Positions 42,647 to 52,327 of a stretch of 64,000 nt of DNA are shown one piece after another; within the stretch, counting starts at the first letter, position 1, and the number at the start of each line of letters is the position of its first letter. Both the position numbers and the translations under genes were made by a program. Under the pieces are notes generated by a model, which was given only the letters and a program-made list of their open reading frames with translations, was not told the origin of the DNA and ran no database searches. Source of the stretch: an uncultured Arthrobacter sp. Its GTDB lineage: Bacteria; Actinomycetota; Actinomycetes; Actinomycetales; Micrococcaceae. The stretch spans positions 1 to 64,000 of the forward strand of contig NZ_CANLXP010000017.1 of the NCBI RefSeq assembly GCF_947495145.1. The letters run 5' to 3'.

Positions 42647-44215
42647 TTACTTCGCGGCAGCTTCCCGGTCCTCAGGCTCAATGCCGAGGTCCAGCAGCTT
42701 GCCGCTCTTGCGGTCAGCGAGGTAAGCCTTCATCTCCCGCTTGATCACCGGCAGGAGCATGTAAACGCCCAGCAGGTTGACGAATGCGCAGACGAAGAGT
42801 GCAGAGTCCGCGAAGCTGAGGACCTGGCCGAAGGTCAGGACGCAACCGGTCACAGTGAAGAACAGGAAGATGACCTTGTACACAATCTCGGAGGTCTTGC
42901 CGCGGCCGAAGAGGTACTCCCAGGCCTTGAGTCCGTAGTAGGACCAGGTGATCAGAGTCGAGAACGCGAACAGCGCCACCGCGATGGCAAGGACGATCGG
43001 GAACCATTCGATCACCGTGGCGAAGGCATCCGAGGTGAGGATGACGCCGTCAGGTGCGACGCCGGTCTCCTGTACCTGGTCGATACCGGCCTGGAGGCTT
43101 GGCGCACCGGCGATGATGATCGTCAGTGCGGTCATGGTGCAGATCAGGACTGTGTCGACAAGCGGCTCGAACAGTGCCACGAAGCCTTCACTGACGGGGC
43201 GGCGGGTCTTGACTGCCGAGTGGGCAATGGCCGCGGATCCGAGGCCTGCCTCGTTGGAGAACGCTGCACGCTGGAAGCCCACGATCATGACACCGACAAT
43301 GCCGCCGGCGAGGCCCTGCGGGTTGAAGGCGCCTTCGATGATGGAGGCAAATGCGGCGGGAACCTGCCCGATGTTCACGATGATGACGAACAGGCAGGCC
43401 GTGACGTAGATGATCGCCATGGCGGGTACAAGCTTGCTGGTCGTGGCGCCGATGGACTTAATCCCACCAAGAATCACTGCGCCCACCAGACCGGCGAGGA
43501 TCAAACCGAAGATCAGCGCCGCGCCGGCGTTTCCGAGGAAGCCGTCAGTGCCGCCGGTTACTTCCTGAACCTGAGCGAACGTCTGGTTGGCCTGGAACAT
43601 GTTGCCGCCGGCAACACCGAAGATCAGGATTGCGACGGCGAAAATGCCGGTCAGGATCTTGGCCGGCCACTTGCCGAACTTCTTGAAAGCCACCGGCAGG
43701 TATTTGAAGGGCCCACCGGAGACAGTGCCGTCCTCGTGCACCTCCCGGTACTTCACGCCGAGCGTGCACTCCGCAAACTTGGTGCACATCCCGAGGAGGC
43801 CGGCCAGGATCATCCAGAACGTTGCACCGGGCCCGCCCAGCGCCATTGCTGCGCCGACACCGGCGATATTGCCAAGCCCGACCGTCCCGGACAATGCCGA
43901 GGTCAGGGCCTGGAAGTGTGGAACTTCTCCCGGGTCATCCTTGGACGAGTAACGCCCGCGAATCACCTCGTAGGCAACCTTCAGTCCGCGGAACTGGATG
44001 AAGCCGAAGTAGATAGTGAAGATGACAGCCGCAGCGATGAGCCACGCGACCACCACCGGAAAGCTCACATCGCCGATGGTGATCGGGACGAAGACAATCG
44101 CGGCGAACCAGGTGGCGACAGGTTCGAAGACGGCGTCAATGGCGTCTTCGATGGCTGCGAGCCATCCCACCTGATCCGCGACCGTAGACATGGGTAGTAC
44201 TTGGTTTATAGCCAT
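42647..44215 (-). CDS. Sodium:alanine symporter (AGCS family)
   Basis: 522 aa, 10-11 membrane helices. Family signatures FQALTSALSGTVGLGNIAGVG and GNAGAALIFGLILAG, GFQRAAFSNEAGLGSAAIAH. Imports alanine or glycine with Na+. The ATG at 44215 gives an N-terminal MAINQVLP; a second Met at residue 9 is an alternative, and neither has a strong ribosome site. Confidence 0.92.
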   Translation of the reverse strand: MAINQVLPMSTVADQVGWLAAIEDAIDAVFEPVATWFAAIVFVPITIGDVSFPVVVAWLIAAAVIFTIYFGFIQFRGLKVAYEVIRGRYSSKDDPGEVPHFQALTSALSGTVGLGNIAGVGAAMALGGPGATFWMILAGLLGMCTKFAECTLGVKYREVHEDGTVSGGPFKYLPVAFKKFGKWPAKILTGIFAVAILIFGVAGGNMFQANQTFAQVQEVTGGTDGFLGNAGAALIFGLILAGLVGAVILGGIKSIGATTSKLVPAMAIIYVTACLFVIIVNIGQVPAAFASIIEGAFNPQGLAGGIVGVMIVGFQRAAFSNEAGLGSAAIAHSAVKTRRPVSEGFVALFEPLVDTVLICTMTALTIIIAGAPSLQAGIDQVQETGVAPDGVILTSDAFATVIEWFPIVLAIAVALFAFSTLITWSYYGLKAWEYLFGRGKTSEIVYKVIFLFFTVTGCVLTFGQVLSFADSALFVCAFVNLLGVYMLLPVIKREMKAYLADRKSGKLLDLGIEPEDREAAAK

Positions 44216-44352
44216 CCGTTAAACAAACCCTAATTTCCGCTGTGATTGCAATCACAGACTGGTTTCGAAACTTATCTTTATCAAAACGAGATCGAAATCA
44301 GGCTGGTTTTTCAGGACCTGGTGCTGCATGGTAACGGTCTAGCATTGAAGCC
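44216..44352. other. Divergent intergenic region
   Basis: 136 bp between divergent genes. It includes AT-rich DNA with a short dyad TGTGATTGCAATCACA at about 44241-44256, a palindrome that could bind a regulator of the CRP/FNR or GntR type. Confidence 0.45.
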
Positions 44353-44964
44353 ATGGGCAAAACGAAGGCACAGATCGCACGCAAGCACGGACCTGCGGCG
44401 GCTGGGGTGCCGCTATCGCCGGCTGACCGCCCTGCACCGCCCCGCCATAACGGCAACCTGATCCTCATTCCGGCAGTCGCCGCGGCTCTCTTCCTGTTCT
44501 GGTACTTCCATCTGCTCACGCTGTCCCAGATGACCCAGCTCTCCGGCGGGCTGAGCATGCCGGACATGCTCTTCGGCGGGTACAACGCCGCCTACGTCGA
44601 CCAGCTGCGCGCCGCCATGGACACGGCGGCCCTGGGCCAGTTGAGCTACGTGCACAAGACAGCGGGCACGCTCTTCCCGCTGCTCTTCGGACTGGCCTGG
44701 CTCCTGCTGGTTCAACTCAACGTTTCCCGGCGCTGGCTGCGCTGGCTGCTGTGGAGCCCGGTGCTCCTCTTTGTGGTGGTGGATCTGTGGGAAAACGTTG
44801 CCATCGACTCAGTTCTTTCCGGGCCGGACGCCGGTTCAGTCGCCCTTGCCTCCGCACTCACCGTCGCCCGCTGGGTGCTGTTCGCACTGAGTTGCGCGGC
44901 GGGCCTGATTGCGGTGCTGCTGCCCCGTAGCGCGCGGTCCGGGAGCATGCGCCCCCGAGCTTGA
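44353..44964 (+). CDS. Membrane protein, unknown
   Basis: 203 aa with four predicted membrane helices (residues about 35-57, 105-123, 130-147 and 165-192) and a cytoplasmic basic N-terminus. No family recognised. It is transcribed toward the tRNA gene 51 bp downstream. Confidence 0.65.
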   Translation: MGKTKAQIARKHGPAAAGVPLSPADRPAPPRHNGNLILIPAVAAALFLFWYFHLLTLSQMTQLSGGLSMPDMLFGGYNAAYVDQLRAAMDTAALGQLSYVHKTAGTLFPLLFGLAWLLLVQLNVSRRWLRWLLWSPVLLFVVVDLWENVAIDSVLSGPDAGSVALASALTVARWVLFALSCAAGLIAVLLPRSARSGSMRPRA

Positions 44965-45015
44965 GAAGAATGTAAGCTGGTACCGCTTGCGGCGCTGATG
45001 GTGCCCGCAGCACCC

Positions 45016-45089
45016 GCCTCTGTAGCTCAGTAGGATAGAGCGTCCCTCTCCTAAAGGGAAGGTCGTCGGTTCGATTCCGGCCAGGGGCA
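45016..45089 (+). tRNA. tRNA-Arg (anticodon CCT)
   Basis: Cloverleaf: acceptor GCCTCTG/CAGGGGC (one G-T pair), D arm with AGCTCAGTAGGATAGAGC, anticodon stem TCCCT/AGGGA with loop CTCCTAA (anticodon CCT, reads AGG), T arm CGTCGGTTCGATTCCGG-C. The 3' CCA is not encoded. Confidence 0.93.
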
Positions 45090-45155
45090 CAACCGTTGTC
45101 CACATGGGTATACCTCCCCATGGCACTGCTCCCCAAGCTGCATTAGCTTGACAGA

Positions 45156-45938
45156 ATGGGGATTCTTTCAACCGTGCCATCTTCAAGTGTGCCACCGCCG
45201 TCTCACGTCATCCGGGTTTCACCGGCCGCCTGGGCGCTCGCACTCAGCTCTGTTTCGGGTATCCAGCCGGGCCATACCGATGAGCTGGACGGACCGGTAC
45301 GCGAAGCTGCCTGGGCCGAGCTGAACCGTTTGGGCGTTGCAGCCGGTACTGAATTGACGCCGCGATGGTGTGAGCCCCTGCGGGAGGTCCTCTCGCCGGT
45401 CACCCTCCTCCGCCTGTCCGCCGCCTACAACGGGGTAGGTGCAAACACCGACTTCACAATCACGGGAAACCGCGGAGTGTGCGTACACCGCCGCAGCACC
45501 ATAGAAACGGACGACGACGGCGGCATCCGGACCACCGGCCATGAGCCGTCCCTTGAGGTGGCTCTCTTCGACACCGAACATATCTGGGGTGCCGTCAGCC
45601 GCGTGCTTCCACCGCTCGCTGAGCTGCGGGCTGACGCTGTTCTCGCACGCACGGATGCCGGCGACAACGTTGTGCACATGCCGCTTACGCCTTCGGAGGC
45701 AGCCGCCGTCGTTCCGGAAGAGGCGATTCTGAGCGCAGCGATGACCACCCGTTCCGGGGAGAGCCGGCAGGTCTGGGCCGGTCGCTGGTCAGTCAGCCAG
45801 GGCACGCTCTATTCAGTACGCACCACTGACGGCGCCCTACTCCTGACACCGCAGCGCGCGGGCCATGTGGCTAGGGAAATAGTCTTCGCCCTTGCCGGTT
45901 CCTATGAGTTTCTTGCGGGAGCAGCCGCGAGCGCATGA
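45156..45938 (+). CDS. EspG-like secretion-associated protein, tentative
   Basis: 260 aa, no signal or membrane helix. Two-part alpha/beta protein; its size and place directly before a WXG100-lipase gene recall EspG chaperones of type VII secretion, but I cannot confirm the family from sequence alone. Its stop overlaps the start of the next gene by 4 bp, so the two are co-translated. Confidence 0.55.
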   Translation: MGILSTVPSSSVPPPSHVIRVSPAAWALALSSVSGIQPGHTDELDGPVREAAWAELNRLGVAAGTELTPRWCEPLREVLSPVTLLRLSAAYNGVGANTDFTITGNRGVCVHRRSTIETDDDGGIRTTGHEPSLEVALFDTEHIWGAVSRVLPPLAELRADAVLARTDAGDNVVHMPLTPSEAAAVVPEEAILSAAMTTRSGESRQVWAGRWSVSQGTLYSVRTTDGALLLTPQRAGHVAREIVFALAGSYEFLAGAAASA

Positions 45939-47152
45939 ACCAGCTCCTCGGGATGGACCCGCATCAGGTCCGTCAGCTTGCCCGCTCCCTTGAGTCTGCG
46001 GCCGGGGAGCTGGAGCTACTCGGTCTGCAGGTTGCCGGACAGATTTCAGTTCTTCCCTGGCAGGGCAATGACGCCGACTCGTTTCGCTCGGATTGGACGG
46101 GCAGGCACCGCGTCACGCTGCTGCGCATCGCCGGGCAGTTGCGGCAGGCAGCCCTGGTTGCGGCGGACAACGCCGATGCCCAGGAGGGAACCAGCGCAAC
46201 CGACACCGCTGGCGCCGCCGCTCCTTCCCCAGCCCAAACTCCTCCCCCGGTCAAACCAGCGGACGGACACGACGACGGCTGGCTTGCCGACGGCCTGGAC
46301 TGGGTAGCCGGCGGCGCTGATTGGGTCACCGACTCGACGGGGAACTGGGCCGGGTGGATCGGCGAGCGGGCAGAACTGGGGTACGGCAACATCACCCGGT
46401 CTTTCAGCGAGGTCTCAGCCGGCTCCGGGCATCTCGCCGCGCTACTGGATGGCTGGGTTGGCGGGAACCCGCCCTCGTTGATGGAACTGGCAGCATCTTC
46501 CTCTCTCCTTTGGGCGGGAACAGTGGATCTCAGTCTCACTGCCAGTTCCCTTGGACAGCTGGCGCCCCGGCTCCTCGACGATGGGACTCCGTGGGCTGGA
46601 GACCCGATTCCGGTCGGCGTCTCCCGCGACGGCATGGTACCGGAAGTCAGCGGCCACCGTCCCACCGTGCTGCCCACCGATCTGGGCGCGATCGCACTCA
46701 ATACGGCACAGGCCTACGACGACGGCGGCAGCTCATCGACACCGGACGGAGCGGTCCGCGTCACGCGCGTAATGAACGACGACGGCCCCGCCTACATTGT
46801 CGACATCCCGGGAACCCAATCGTGGAGTCCCTTGACCTCCGGCACTGCGGCAGATCTGACCGGAAACCTGGTGACGGCATCGGGTCAGCTCTCGACCGCG
46901 ACGGCGTCGGTCGCGCTCGCAATGGAACGGGCTGGGATCGAGCCGGGTGCGCCGGTGATGCTCTCCGGCCATTCGCAGGGCGGCATGACCGCCGCTGCCC
47001 TGACAACCGACTCCGCTTTCACGGAGCAGTACAACGTCACCAACGTGATGACTTTCGGCTCTCCCATTGATGCAACGGCGCTCCCGACGGAGATCGGTGT
47101 CATCGCCTTCCAGCACCAGGACGACGTTCCCGTGGAGAGGAGGCACCCATGA
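45935..47152 (+). CDS. WXG100 domain fused to a lipase-like alpha/beta domain, truncated
   Basis: 405 aa. Residues 5-90 form a WXG100-like helical hairpin (Trp42-Gln-Gly, PWQGNDADSFRSDW), expected to guide export by a type VII system. After a linker (to about residue 110) and a helical region, residues 265-405 resemble an alpha/beta lipase with nucleophile Ser347 (SGHSQGGMTA) and VMTFGSPIDA. Only 58 residues follow Ser347, and no clear catalytic His follows (the last His is at residue 404, second-to-last), so the C-terminus seems cut. The ribosome site of the next gene lies exactly where the frame ends. Confidence 0.65.
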   Translation: MNQLLGMDPHQVRQLARSLESAAGELELLGLQVAGQISVLPWQGNDADSFRSDWTGRHRVTLLRIAGQLRQAALVAADNADAQEGTSATDTAGAAAPSPAQTPPPVKPADGHDDGWLADGLDWVAGGADWVTDSTGNWAGWIGERAELGYGNITRSFSEVSAGSGHLAALLDGWVGGNPPSLMELAASSSLLWAGTVDLSLTASSLGQLAPRLLDDGTPWAGDPIPVGVSRDGMVPEVSGHRPTVLPTDLGAIALNTAQAYDDGGSSSTPDGAVRVTRVMNDDGPAYIVDIPGTQSWSPLTSGTAADLTGNLVTASGQLSTATASVALAMERAGIEPGAPVMLSGHSQGGMTAAALTTDSAFTEQYNVTNVMTFGSPIDATALPTEIGVIAFQHQDDVPVERRHP

Positions 47153-47532
47153 AACCGGCCCTGATACTTTCTTCGGTCCTGCTGTCCGCCACACTGTCCG
47201 CTTGCGGGTCCTCCTCCCCCGTTGGCAAGTACGAGCAGGCAATCTCATCCATCGATGGAGTCGCAGAGGTCAGCGTCGACTACGCCAGCCACGGCGGCGT
47301 CGGTGATTCCGCCGACATCGAGATTGTCGCCGACACCAATGACAGCACCGAGCTGCAACGTGTTCTGGACGATTCCCTCCGGGCGTTCATCGAAAGCACC
47401 GTCACCGGTGATGAAACGTCGTTGAACTACGTGGTGTATTCGCAGGACCGTTCAACCTTCCTCACGCCCGGTGACCTCGGAACAGTCCTGCGGACACTGG
47501 GCGATATCCGGCGGCACTACGGGCTCAGCTAG
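47149..47532 (+). CDS. Small lipoprotein, possible immunity or partner protein
   Basis: 127 aa. Lipobox LSAC with Cys19. Mature part has an alpha/beta pattern (EQAISSIDGVAEVSVDYASHG ...). No family recognised. ATG overlaps the stop of the WXG100-lipase gene by 4 bp; tight coupling to a possible exported effector makes an immunity or accessory role conceivable, not shown. Confidence 0.55.
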   Translation: MKPALILSSVLLSATLSACGSSSPVGKYEQAISSIDGVAEVSVDYASHGGVGDSADIEIVADTNDSTELQRVLDDSLRAFIESTVTGDETSLNYVVYSQDRSTFLTPGDLGTVLRTLGDIRRHYGLS

Positions 47533-47589
47533 ATCCCTACGGACGTAATCGCTGCCGGCTGCGGACCATGCGTAGCCGATACTGGGAAC

Positions 47590-48231
47590 ATGTCCCTTCT
47601 CCTTCTGCGGCGCATTGTGCAGCTTCTCGTCGGCCTCTTTCTCTACGGGTTTTCGATCGGCATGATGATCCGCGCGGGCATCGGCGTTTCTCCGTGGGAT
47701 GTTCTGGGTCAGGGAGTGTCGCTGCAGAGCGGGATCCCCTTCGGCCTGACCACCAACCTCATTGGGCTTGCCGTACTGCTCCTCTGGATTCCGATCCGCC
47801 AAAAGCCGGGAGTTGGAACGGTGCTCAACGTTCTCCTGGTTGGGCCGAGCGCCGAGGTGGGCCTTGCGGTCATTCCGCAGCAGACCGTGCTTTGGGTCCA
47901 GATTCTCCTCTTCACCGGCGGGCTGCTTCTTCTCGCTGTGGCCACCGGTCTCTATATCGGTGCGCGCATGGGTCCGGGACCGCGTGACGGGCTCATGACC
48001 GGGATCCACCGCCGCTGGGGCTTACCCATCTGGGCAGTGCGCACGGGTATCGAACTGTCGGTCCTCGGCATCGGCTGGATTCTGGGCGGAACAGTGGGCG
48101 TGGGAACTGTAGCTTTTGCCCTCTTCGTGGGGCCGCTGGTCAACTTGACGCTGCCGCGGCTCCACATCCCGGAGAAGCCGGACGAACCCCGGCTGGACGG
48201 CCAGGCCGCACCATCGGGACTGGCTCAGTAA
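47590..48231 (+). CDS. YczE/YitT-like membrane protein
   Basis: 213 aa, five or six membrane helices. The start RRIVQLLVGLFLYGFSIGMM and the loop RAGIGVSPWDVLGQGVS fit the YczE family of membrane proteins (role unknown, sometimes linked to secondary-metabolite export). Follows the lipoprotein gene by 57 bp. Confidence 0.78.
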   Translation: MSLLLLRRIVQLLVGLFLYGFSIGMMIRAGIGVSPWDVLGQGVSLQSGIPFGLTTNLIGLAVLLLWIPIRQKPGVGTVLNVLLVGPSAEVGLAVIPQQTVLWVQILLFTGGLLLLAVATGLYIGARMGPGPRDGLMTGIHRRWGLPIWAVRTGIELSVLGIGWILGGTVGVGTVAFALFVGPLVNLTLPRLHIPEKPDEPRLDGQAAPSGLAQ

Positions 48232-48271
48232 CTGCTCGCAGACCCCTACCGATCCCCGCTGCCACTGCGAA

Positions 48272-50191
48272 TCAGGCTCCGGTCCCTGACCCCGTGAGGG
48301 CTTCTGCCGGCTCATCCGGTGCAACGGACTTCTGAACCGCGAACTGCGTACGGTGCAGTTCGTCATACCGCCCGCCCGCCGCAAGGAGTTCCTCATGCGT
48401 GCCACGCTCGGCGATGCGACCGTCCTCGACGACCAGGATCTGGTCCGCGCTCCGGATGGTGGACAACCGGTGGGCGATAACCAGCGCCGTTCGCCCCTGC
48501 AGCGCCTCGGTGAGCGCCGCCTGAACGGCAGCTTCGGACGTGGAATCAAGGGCAGCGGTAGCCTCATCAAGAATCACGACGCGGGGCTGTGCGAGGAGGA
48601 GCCGCGCGATGGTCATGCGCTGCCTTTCCCCTCCGGAAAGCCGGTAACCGCGTTCACCCACCATGGTGTCCAGCTGGTCAGGAAGCGACTGGATCAGTGT
48701 CTCCAGCCGCGCTCGCCGAACCGCGTCCCAGAGCTCTCCGTCGGTTGCCCCTGGGCGCGCCAGCCTGAGGTTGGAGGCGATTGTCTCGTGGAACAGGTGG
48801 CCGTCCTGGGTCACCATGCCAAGGGTGTGCCGCAGCGACTCGAAGGTTGTATCGCGAACGTCCTTTCCGCCGATGCGGACAGCACCGGAATCCACGTCAT
48901 ACAGCCTGGCGAGCAACTGGGCAATGGTGGATTTGCCTGCACCCGAGGTCCCCACCAGCGCGACGGTCTGCCCGGGCTCAATCCGGAAGCTGACGCCGTG
49001 CAGAACCTCCTCACCGCCACGGGTGTCCAGTGTTGAGACCTCCTCCAGGGAAGCCAAAGAGACCTTGTCCGCAGAGGGATAGGCGAAGCGGACGTCGTCG
49101 AACTCCACGGCAACCGGTCCGCCCGGGATGTCCTCGGCGTCCGGCTTTTCCTTGATGAGCGGGTCGAGGTCGAGCACCTCGAAGACGCGCTCGAAGCTCA
49201 CCAGAGCGCTCATGATCTCCACCCGCGCGTTGGCGAGGGAGGTCAGGGGCGCGTAAAGGCGGGTCAGCAGCAGCGCCAGCGTCACCACTTCACCGGTGTC
49301 CAGCGCGCCGCCGAGCGCCAGGCTGCCGCCAAGACCGTAAACGAGGGCGAGGGCGAGTGCGGAGACGAGCATCAGCGCGGAGAAGAACACGAACTGCAGC
49401 ATGGCCGTACGGACACCGATATCCCGCACCCGGGCAGCACGGACACGGAACTCCTCCGATTCTTCATCGGGGCGTCCGAACAGCTTCACCAGGGTGGCGC
49501 CCGGAGCGGAGAACCGCTCGGTCATCTGGGTGCTCATGGTGGAGTTGTAGTCCGCGGCCTCCCGCCGCAGCGACGCGAGCCTGCTGCCCATCCGGCGCGC
49601 CGGCAGCAGGAAGATGGGCAGCATGATGATTGCGAGCACGGTGACCAGCACCGACGTGCTCAGCATGACGATCAGGGTAAGAATCAGCGCCACGAGATTG
49701 CTCACCACGCCGGACAGGGTGCCGCTGAAGGCCTGCTGGGCGCCGATCACGTCATTGTTCAGCCTGCTCACCAGAGCGCCGGTGCGGGTTCGTGTGAAGA
49801 ACGCGATGGGCATTTTCTGGACATGGTCGAAGACTGCCGTCCGCAGATCCAGGATCACGCCCTCGCCGATCCGCGCGGAGTACCAGCGCGTCAGCAGTCC
49901 CACACCGGTGTCAGCTACAGCCACGATCGCGATGACGACGGCGAGCCACACGATGGTCTGCACCGCCGCTTCAGCGATGATGGCGTTGACAACCTGCCCG
50001 GCCAGAACCGGCGTGGCGACTGCAAGGAACGCGGACACGACCGACAGCGCAATGAAGAGCACCAGTTTCACCCGGTAAGGCACAGCGAAGGACAGGATCC
50101 GCTTCAGCGTTTCCTTTGAGAATTTGTTGCTGCCGTTCTTGGCGGAGGAGATCCGGTACAGGGAACTCCAGGCCGCGCCTTCCATGCTCAT
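48272..50191 (-). CDS. ABC-type exporter (membrane domain + ATPase fusion)
   Basis: 639 aa half-transporter. Six membrane helices in residues about 25-330 and an ATPase domain with Walker A GTSGAGKSTIAQLL, signature LSGGERQRM, Walker B VVILDEATAALDS and the H-loop AHRLSTIRSADQI. Works as a dimer; substrate (lipid, peptide or drug) cannot be named. Single gene. Confidence 0.9.
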   Translation of the reverse strand: MSMEGAAWSSLYRISSAKNGSNKFSKETLKRILSFAVPYRVKLVLFIALSVVSAFLAVATPVLAGQVVNAIIAEAAVQTIVWLAVVIAIVAVADTGVGLLTRWYSARIGEGVILDLRTAVFDHVQKMPIAFFTRTRTGALVSRLNNDVIGAQQAFSGTLSGVVSNLVALILTLIVMLSTSVLVTVLAIIMLPIFLLPARRMGSRLASLRREAADYNSTMSTQMTERFSAPGATLVKLFGRPDEESEEFRVRAARVRDIGVRTAMLQFVFFSALMLVSALALALVYGLGGSLALGGALDTGEVVTLALLLTRLYAPLTSLANARVEIMSALVSFERVFEVLDLDPLIKEKPDAEDIPGGPVAVEFDDVRFAYPSADKVSLASLEEVSTLDTRGGEEVLHGVSFRIEPGQTVALVGTSGAGKSTIAQLLARLYDVDSGAVRIGGKDVRDTTFESLRHTLGMVTQDGHLFHETIASNLRLARPGATDGELWDAVRRARLETLIQSLPDQLDTMVGERGYRLSGGERQRMTIARLLLAQPRVVILDEATAALDSTSEAAVQAALTEALQGRTALVIAHRLSTIRSADQILVVEDGRIAERGTHEELLAAGGRYDELHRTQFAVQKSVAPDEPAEALTGSGTGA

Positions 50192-50219
50192 GAATGCCTC
50201 CAGCTAGTGGACTTCAAGC

Positions 50220-51293
50220 TTAGGACCCGCCGCGGACAGTTTCGGTCCGCAGGTCCGGGTCCCGGTTGGGCTGTACACCGAGGGCGTCCTGAACGAGCGG
50301 CAGCACCTGCGTACCCAACAGTTCAATCGACTCCAGGACCCGGGCCTGAGGCACCGATGAGAAGTCGAGTTGCAGGATGTGCCGGCCATGACCCATGGCG
50401 GCATGCGTAAGCACAATCTTCTCCGCCACTTCCTCGGCCGTTCCGACATAGAGGGCGCCGGTCCGCGCAGCCTGCATGTTGTAGGTGACTCCGCTGGGCT
50501 TGGGGAACCCGCGCTCCGCCGAGATACGCGTCATGCTGTCCAGCCAGTGTGGACGGAACGCTTCCCTTGCCCCGTTACGCAGGATCAGCCCTACCCCGCT
50601 CACACCCACCCGCGGTGCTGCTCCCCCGTCCGTGTTGAACTGTTCACGGTACAGGGCAGCGTGCTGGGCGAAATTGTCGACGGCGCCACCCAGGAGCGCA
50701 TAGATGACCGGCCTTCCGAGGCGCGCAGCACGAACGGACGATGTGGGTGTGCCACCGGTCGCGATCCAGATATCGAGTTGCCCGCGGGCCGGCCGGGGCA
50801 GAATGAGCGCGTCCTGAAGCGGTGGGCGGAAGCGCCCGGACCACGTCAGGCGCTCCTCGGCATCAAGGCGTAGGAGGAGGTCGATCTTTTCCTCGTAAAG
50901 TGCGTCATAGTCCTCGAGGGCAGCGCCGAACAGCGGGTAGGACTCGATGAAGGAGCCCCTGCCTGCGGTCAGTTCCGCGCGGCCGCCGGAAAGCAGGTCG
51001 AGGGTGGCGAACTGCTGAAAGACGCGGACGGGGTCTTCGGTGCTGAGCACCGTTACCGCTGAGCCAACGTGGATTTTGCTCGTCTGCGCAGCAGCTGCTG
51101 CGAGAACCGGCACCACAGAGGACACGGCATAGTCCGGCCGGTGGTGCTCTCCGATACCGAAATAGTGCAGGCCCACCTCGTCGGCGAGGCGCGCACGCTC
51201 CAGCAGGTCGGCCATTCGCTGTTCGGGCGAGACCCGCTCGCCAGTGACGGGGTTCGGGTGGATGTCGCCGAAGCTGAAGATGCCGAGTTCCAT
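50220..51293 (-). CDS. Luciferase-like (LLM) flavin-dependent oxidoreductase
   Basis: 357 aa TIM-barrel of the bacterial-luciferase superfamily (MELGIFSFGDIHPNPVTGER, RADLAD-type helix LADEVGLHYFGIGEHHRPDY, YEEKIDLLLRL). Uses FMNH2 or F420H2; the substrate is unknown. ATG at 51293 chosen; a GTG or ATG at 51305 adds four residues. It is 29 bp from fdhD on the same strand, downstream of it. Confidence 0.85.
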   Translation of the reverse strand: MELGIFSFGDIHPNPVTGERVSPEQRMADLLERARLADEVGLHYFGIGEHHRPDYAVSSVVPVLAAAAAQTSKIHVGSAVTVLSTEDPVRVFQQFATLDLLSGGRAELTAGRGSFIESYPLFGAALEDYDALYEEKIDLLLRLDAEERLTWSGRFRPPLQDALILPRPARGQLDIWIATGGTPTSSVRAARLGRPVIYALLGGAVDNFAQHAALYREQFNTDGGAAPRVGVSGVGLILRNGAREAFRPHWLDSMTRISAERGFPKPSGVTYNMQAARTGALYVGTAEEVAEKIVLTHAAMGHGRHILQLDFSSVPQARVLESIELLGTQVLPLVQDALGVQPNRDPDLRTETVRGGS

Positions 51294-51322
51294 ACTGCTG
51301 TGCAACTCCGGCCCGGGTGTCC

Positions 51323-52174
51323 CTATTCCGTGTTTGTTCCGTACGTTCCGGCGTCAATCCGCTGCGGATGCGTGTAGCAGTTCAGTGTCTGCCCGCGGCT
51401 GAACCCGACAAGCGTGAGCCCGGATTCCTCCGCCAGATCGGCAGCGAGCGACGACGGCGCACTCACCGCTGCAAGCATCGGTATCCCCGCGAGGTGCGCC
51501 TTTTGGACGAGTTCAAACGAAGCACGGCCGGACACCTGCAGGATCATCCCCCGCAGCGGCAGCAGTCCCGAGCGCAGTGCCCAGCCGACCACCTTGTCCA
51601 CAGCGTTGTGCCTGCCCACGTCCTCACGCAGGCACAGCAGCTCGCCGTCCCGGGAGAACAGTCCCGCAGCGTGCACACCCCCGGTACGGTCGAACAGCTT
51701 CTGGCTCTTGCGCAGCTGCTCCGGCAGGGAGGCAAGGACTGCGAGTCCCACCGTGCCGTCGTCGTCGTGCACGTCAAAGCGGGCCGATTTACGGACCGCA
51801 TCGATCGAGGCCGTTCCGCAGATACCGCACGAACTGGACGTGTAGACATGACGCTCCATGGAGGTGTCAGGCAACGCGACATCCGGCCGGAGCTGGGCCT
51901 CGACCACATTGAAGGTCTGGCGCCCCTCGTCATCGACGCCGGCGCAATAGCGCAGCGCCAGGATCTCGCCGGGTTCAGCAACCACCCCTTCAGAAACGAG
52001 GAAGCCTGCAACCAGGTCGAAGTCATCCCCGGGCGTGCGCATGGTCACGCTGAAAGCGCGGCCGCCCAGACGGATTTCCAGCGGCTCCTCACCGGCAAGG
52101 CGGTCCTCCCGGCGGGTGACGGGGCCGTCAAGCCGGTAGCGCGTGATACGGCGCCGATTCAATACTCGCGACAT
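51323..52174 (-). CDS. fdhD: FdhD, formate dehydrogenase sulfurtransferase
   Basis: 283 aa. FdhD transfers sulfur to the molybdenum cofactor of formate dehydrogenases. The diagnostic SSCGICGTASI with two active-site cysteines is intact, as are FGLVAGFLVSEG-type elements (DDFDLVAGFLVSEGVV). Divergent from the FdhF-like gene across 153 bp, which is its likely client. Confidence 0.92.
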   Translation of the reverse strand: MSRVLNRRRITRYRLDGPVTRREDRLAGEEPLEIRLGGRAFSVTMRTPGDDFDLVAGFLVSEGVVAEPGEILALRYCAGVDDEGRQTFNVVEAQLRPDVALPDTSMERHVYTSSSCGICGTASIDAVRKSARFDVHDDDGTVGLAVLASLPEQLRKSQKLFDRTGGVHAAGLFSRDGELLCLREDVGRHNAVDKVVGWALRSGLLPLRGMILQVSGRASFELVQKAHLAGIPMLAAVSAPSSLAADLAEESGLTLVGFSRGQTLNCYTHPQRIDAGTYGTNTE

Positions 52175-52327
52175 CCACGTGCCTCCCGATAAGTTCTTGA
52201 TTGAGCCTAATGGACGCTCAAACCTCCAGCTAACGGCAGCCTATGTTGCCTAAAGACACCGATCCTGAGCGACAATGGGTCTGGTAGCACCACTCAGCGC
52301 TGAGAAGCGGCCAAGAAAGGATGCGCG

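Noticed and set aside
45016-45160. Integration site of a mobile element at tRNA-Arg
   Set aside because: No integrase, no repeat of the tRNA 3' end in the window and no change in gene style next to it.
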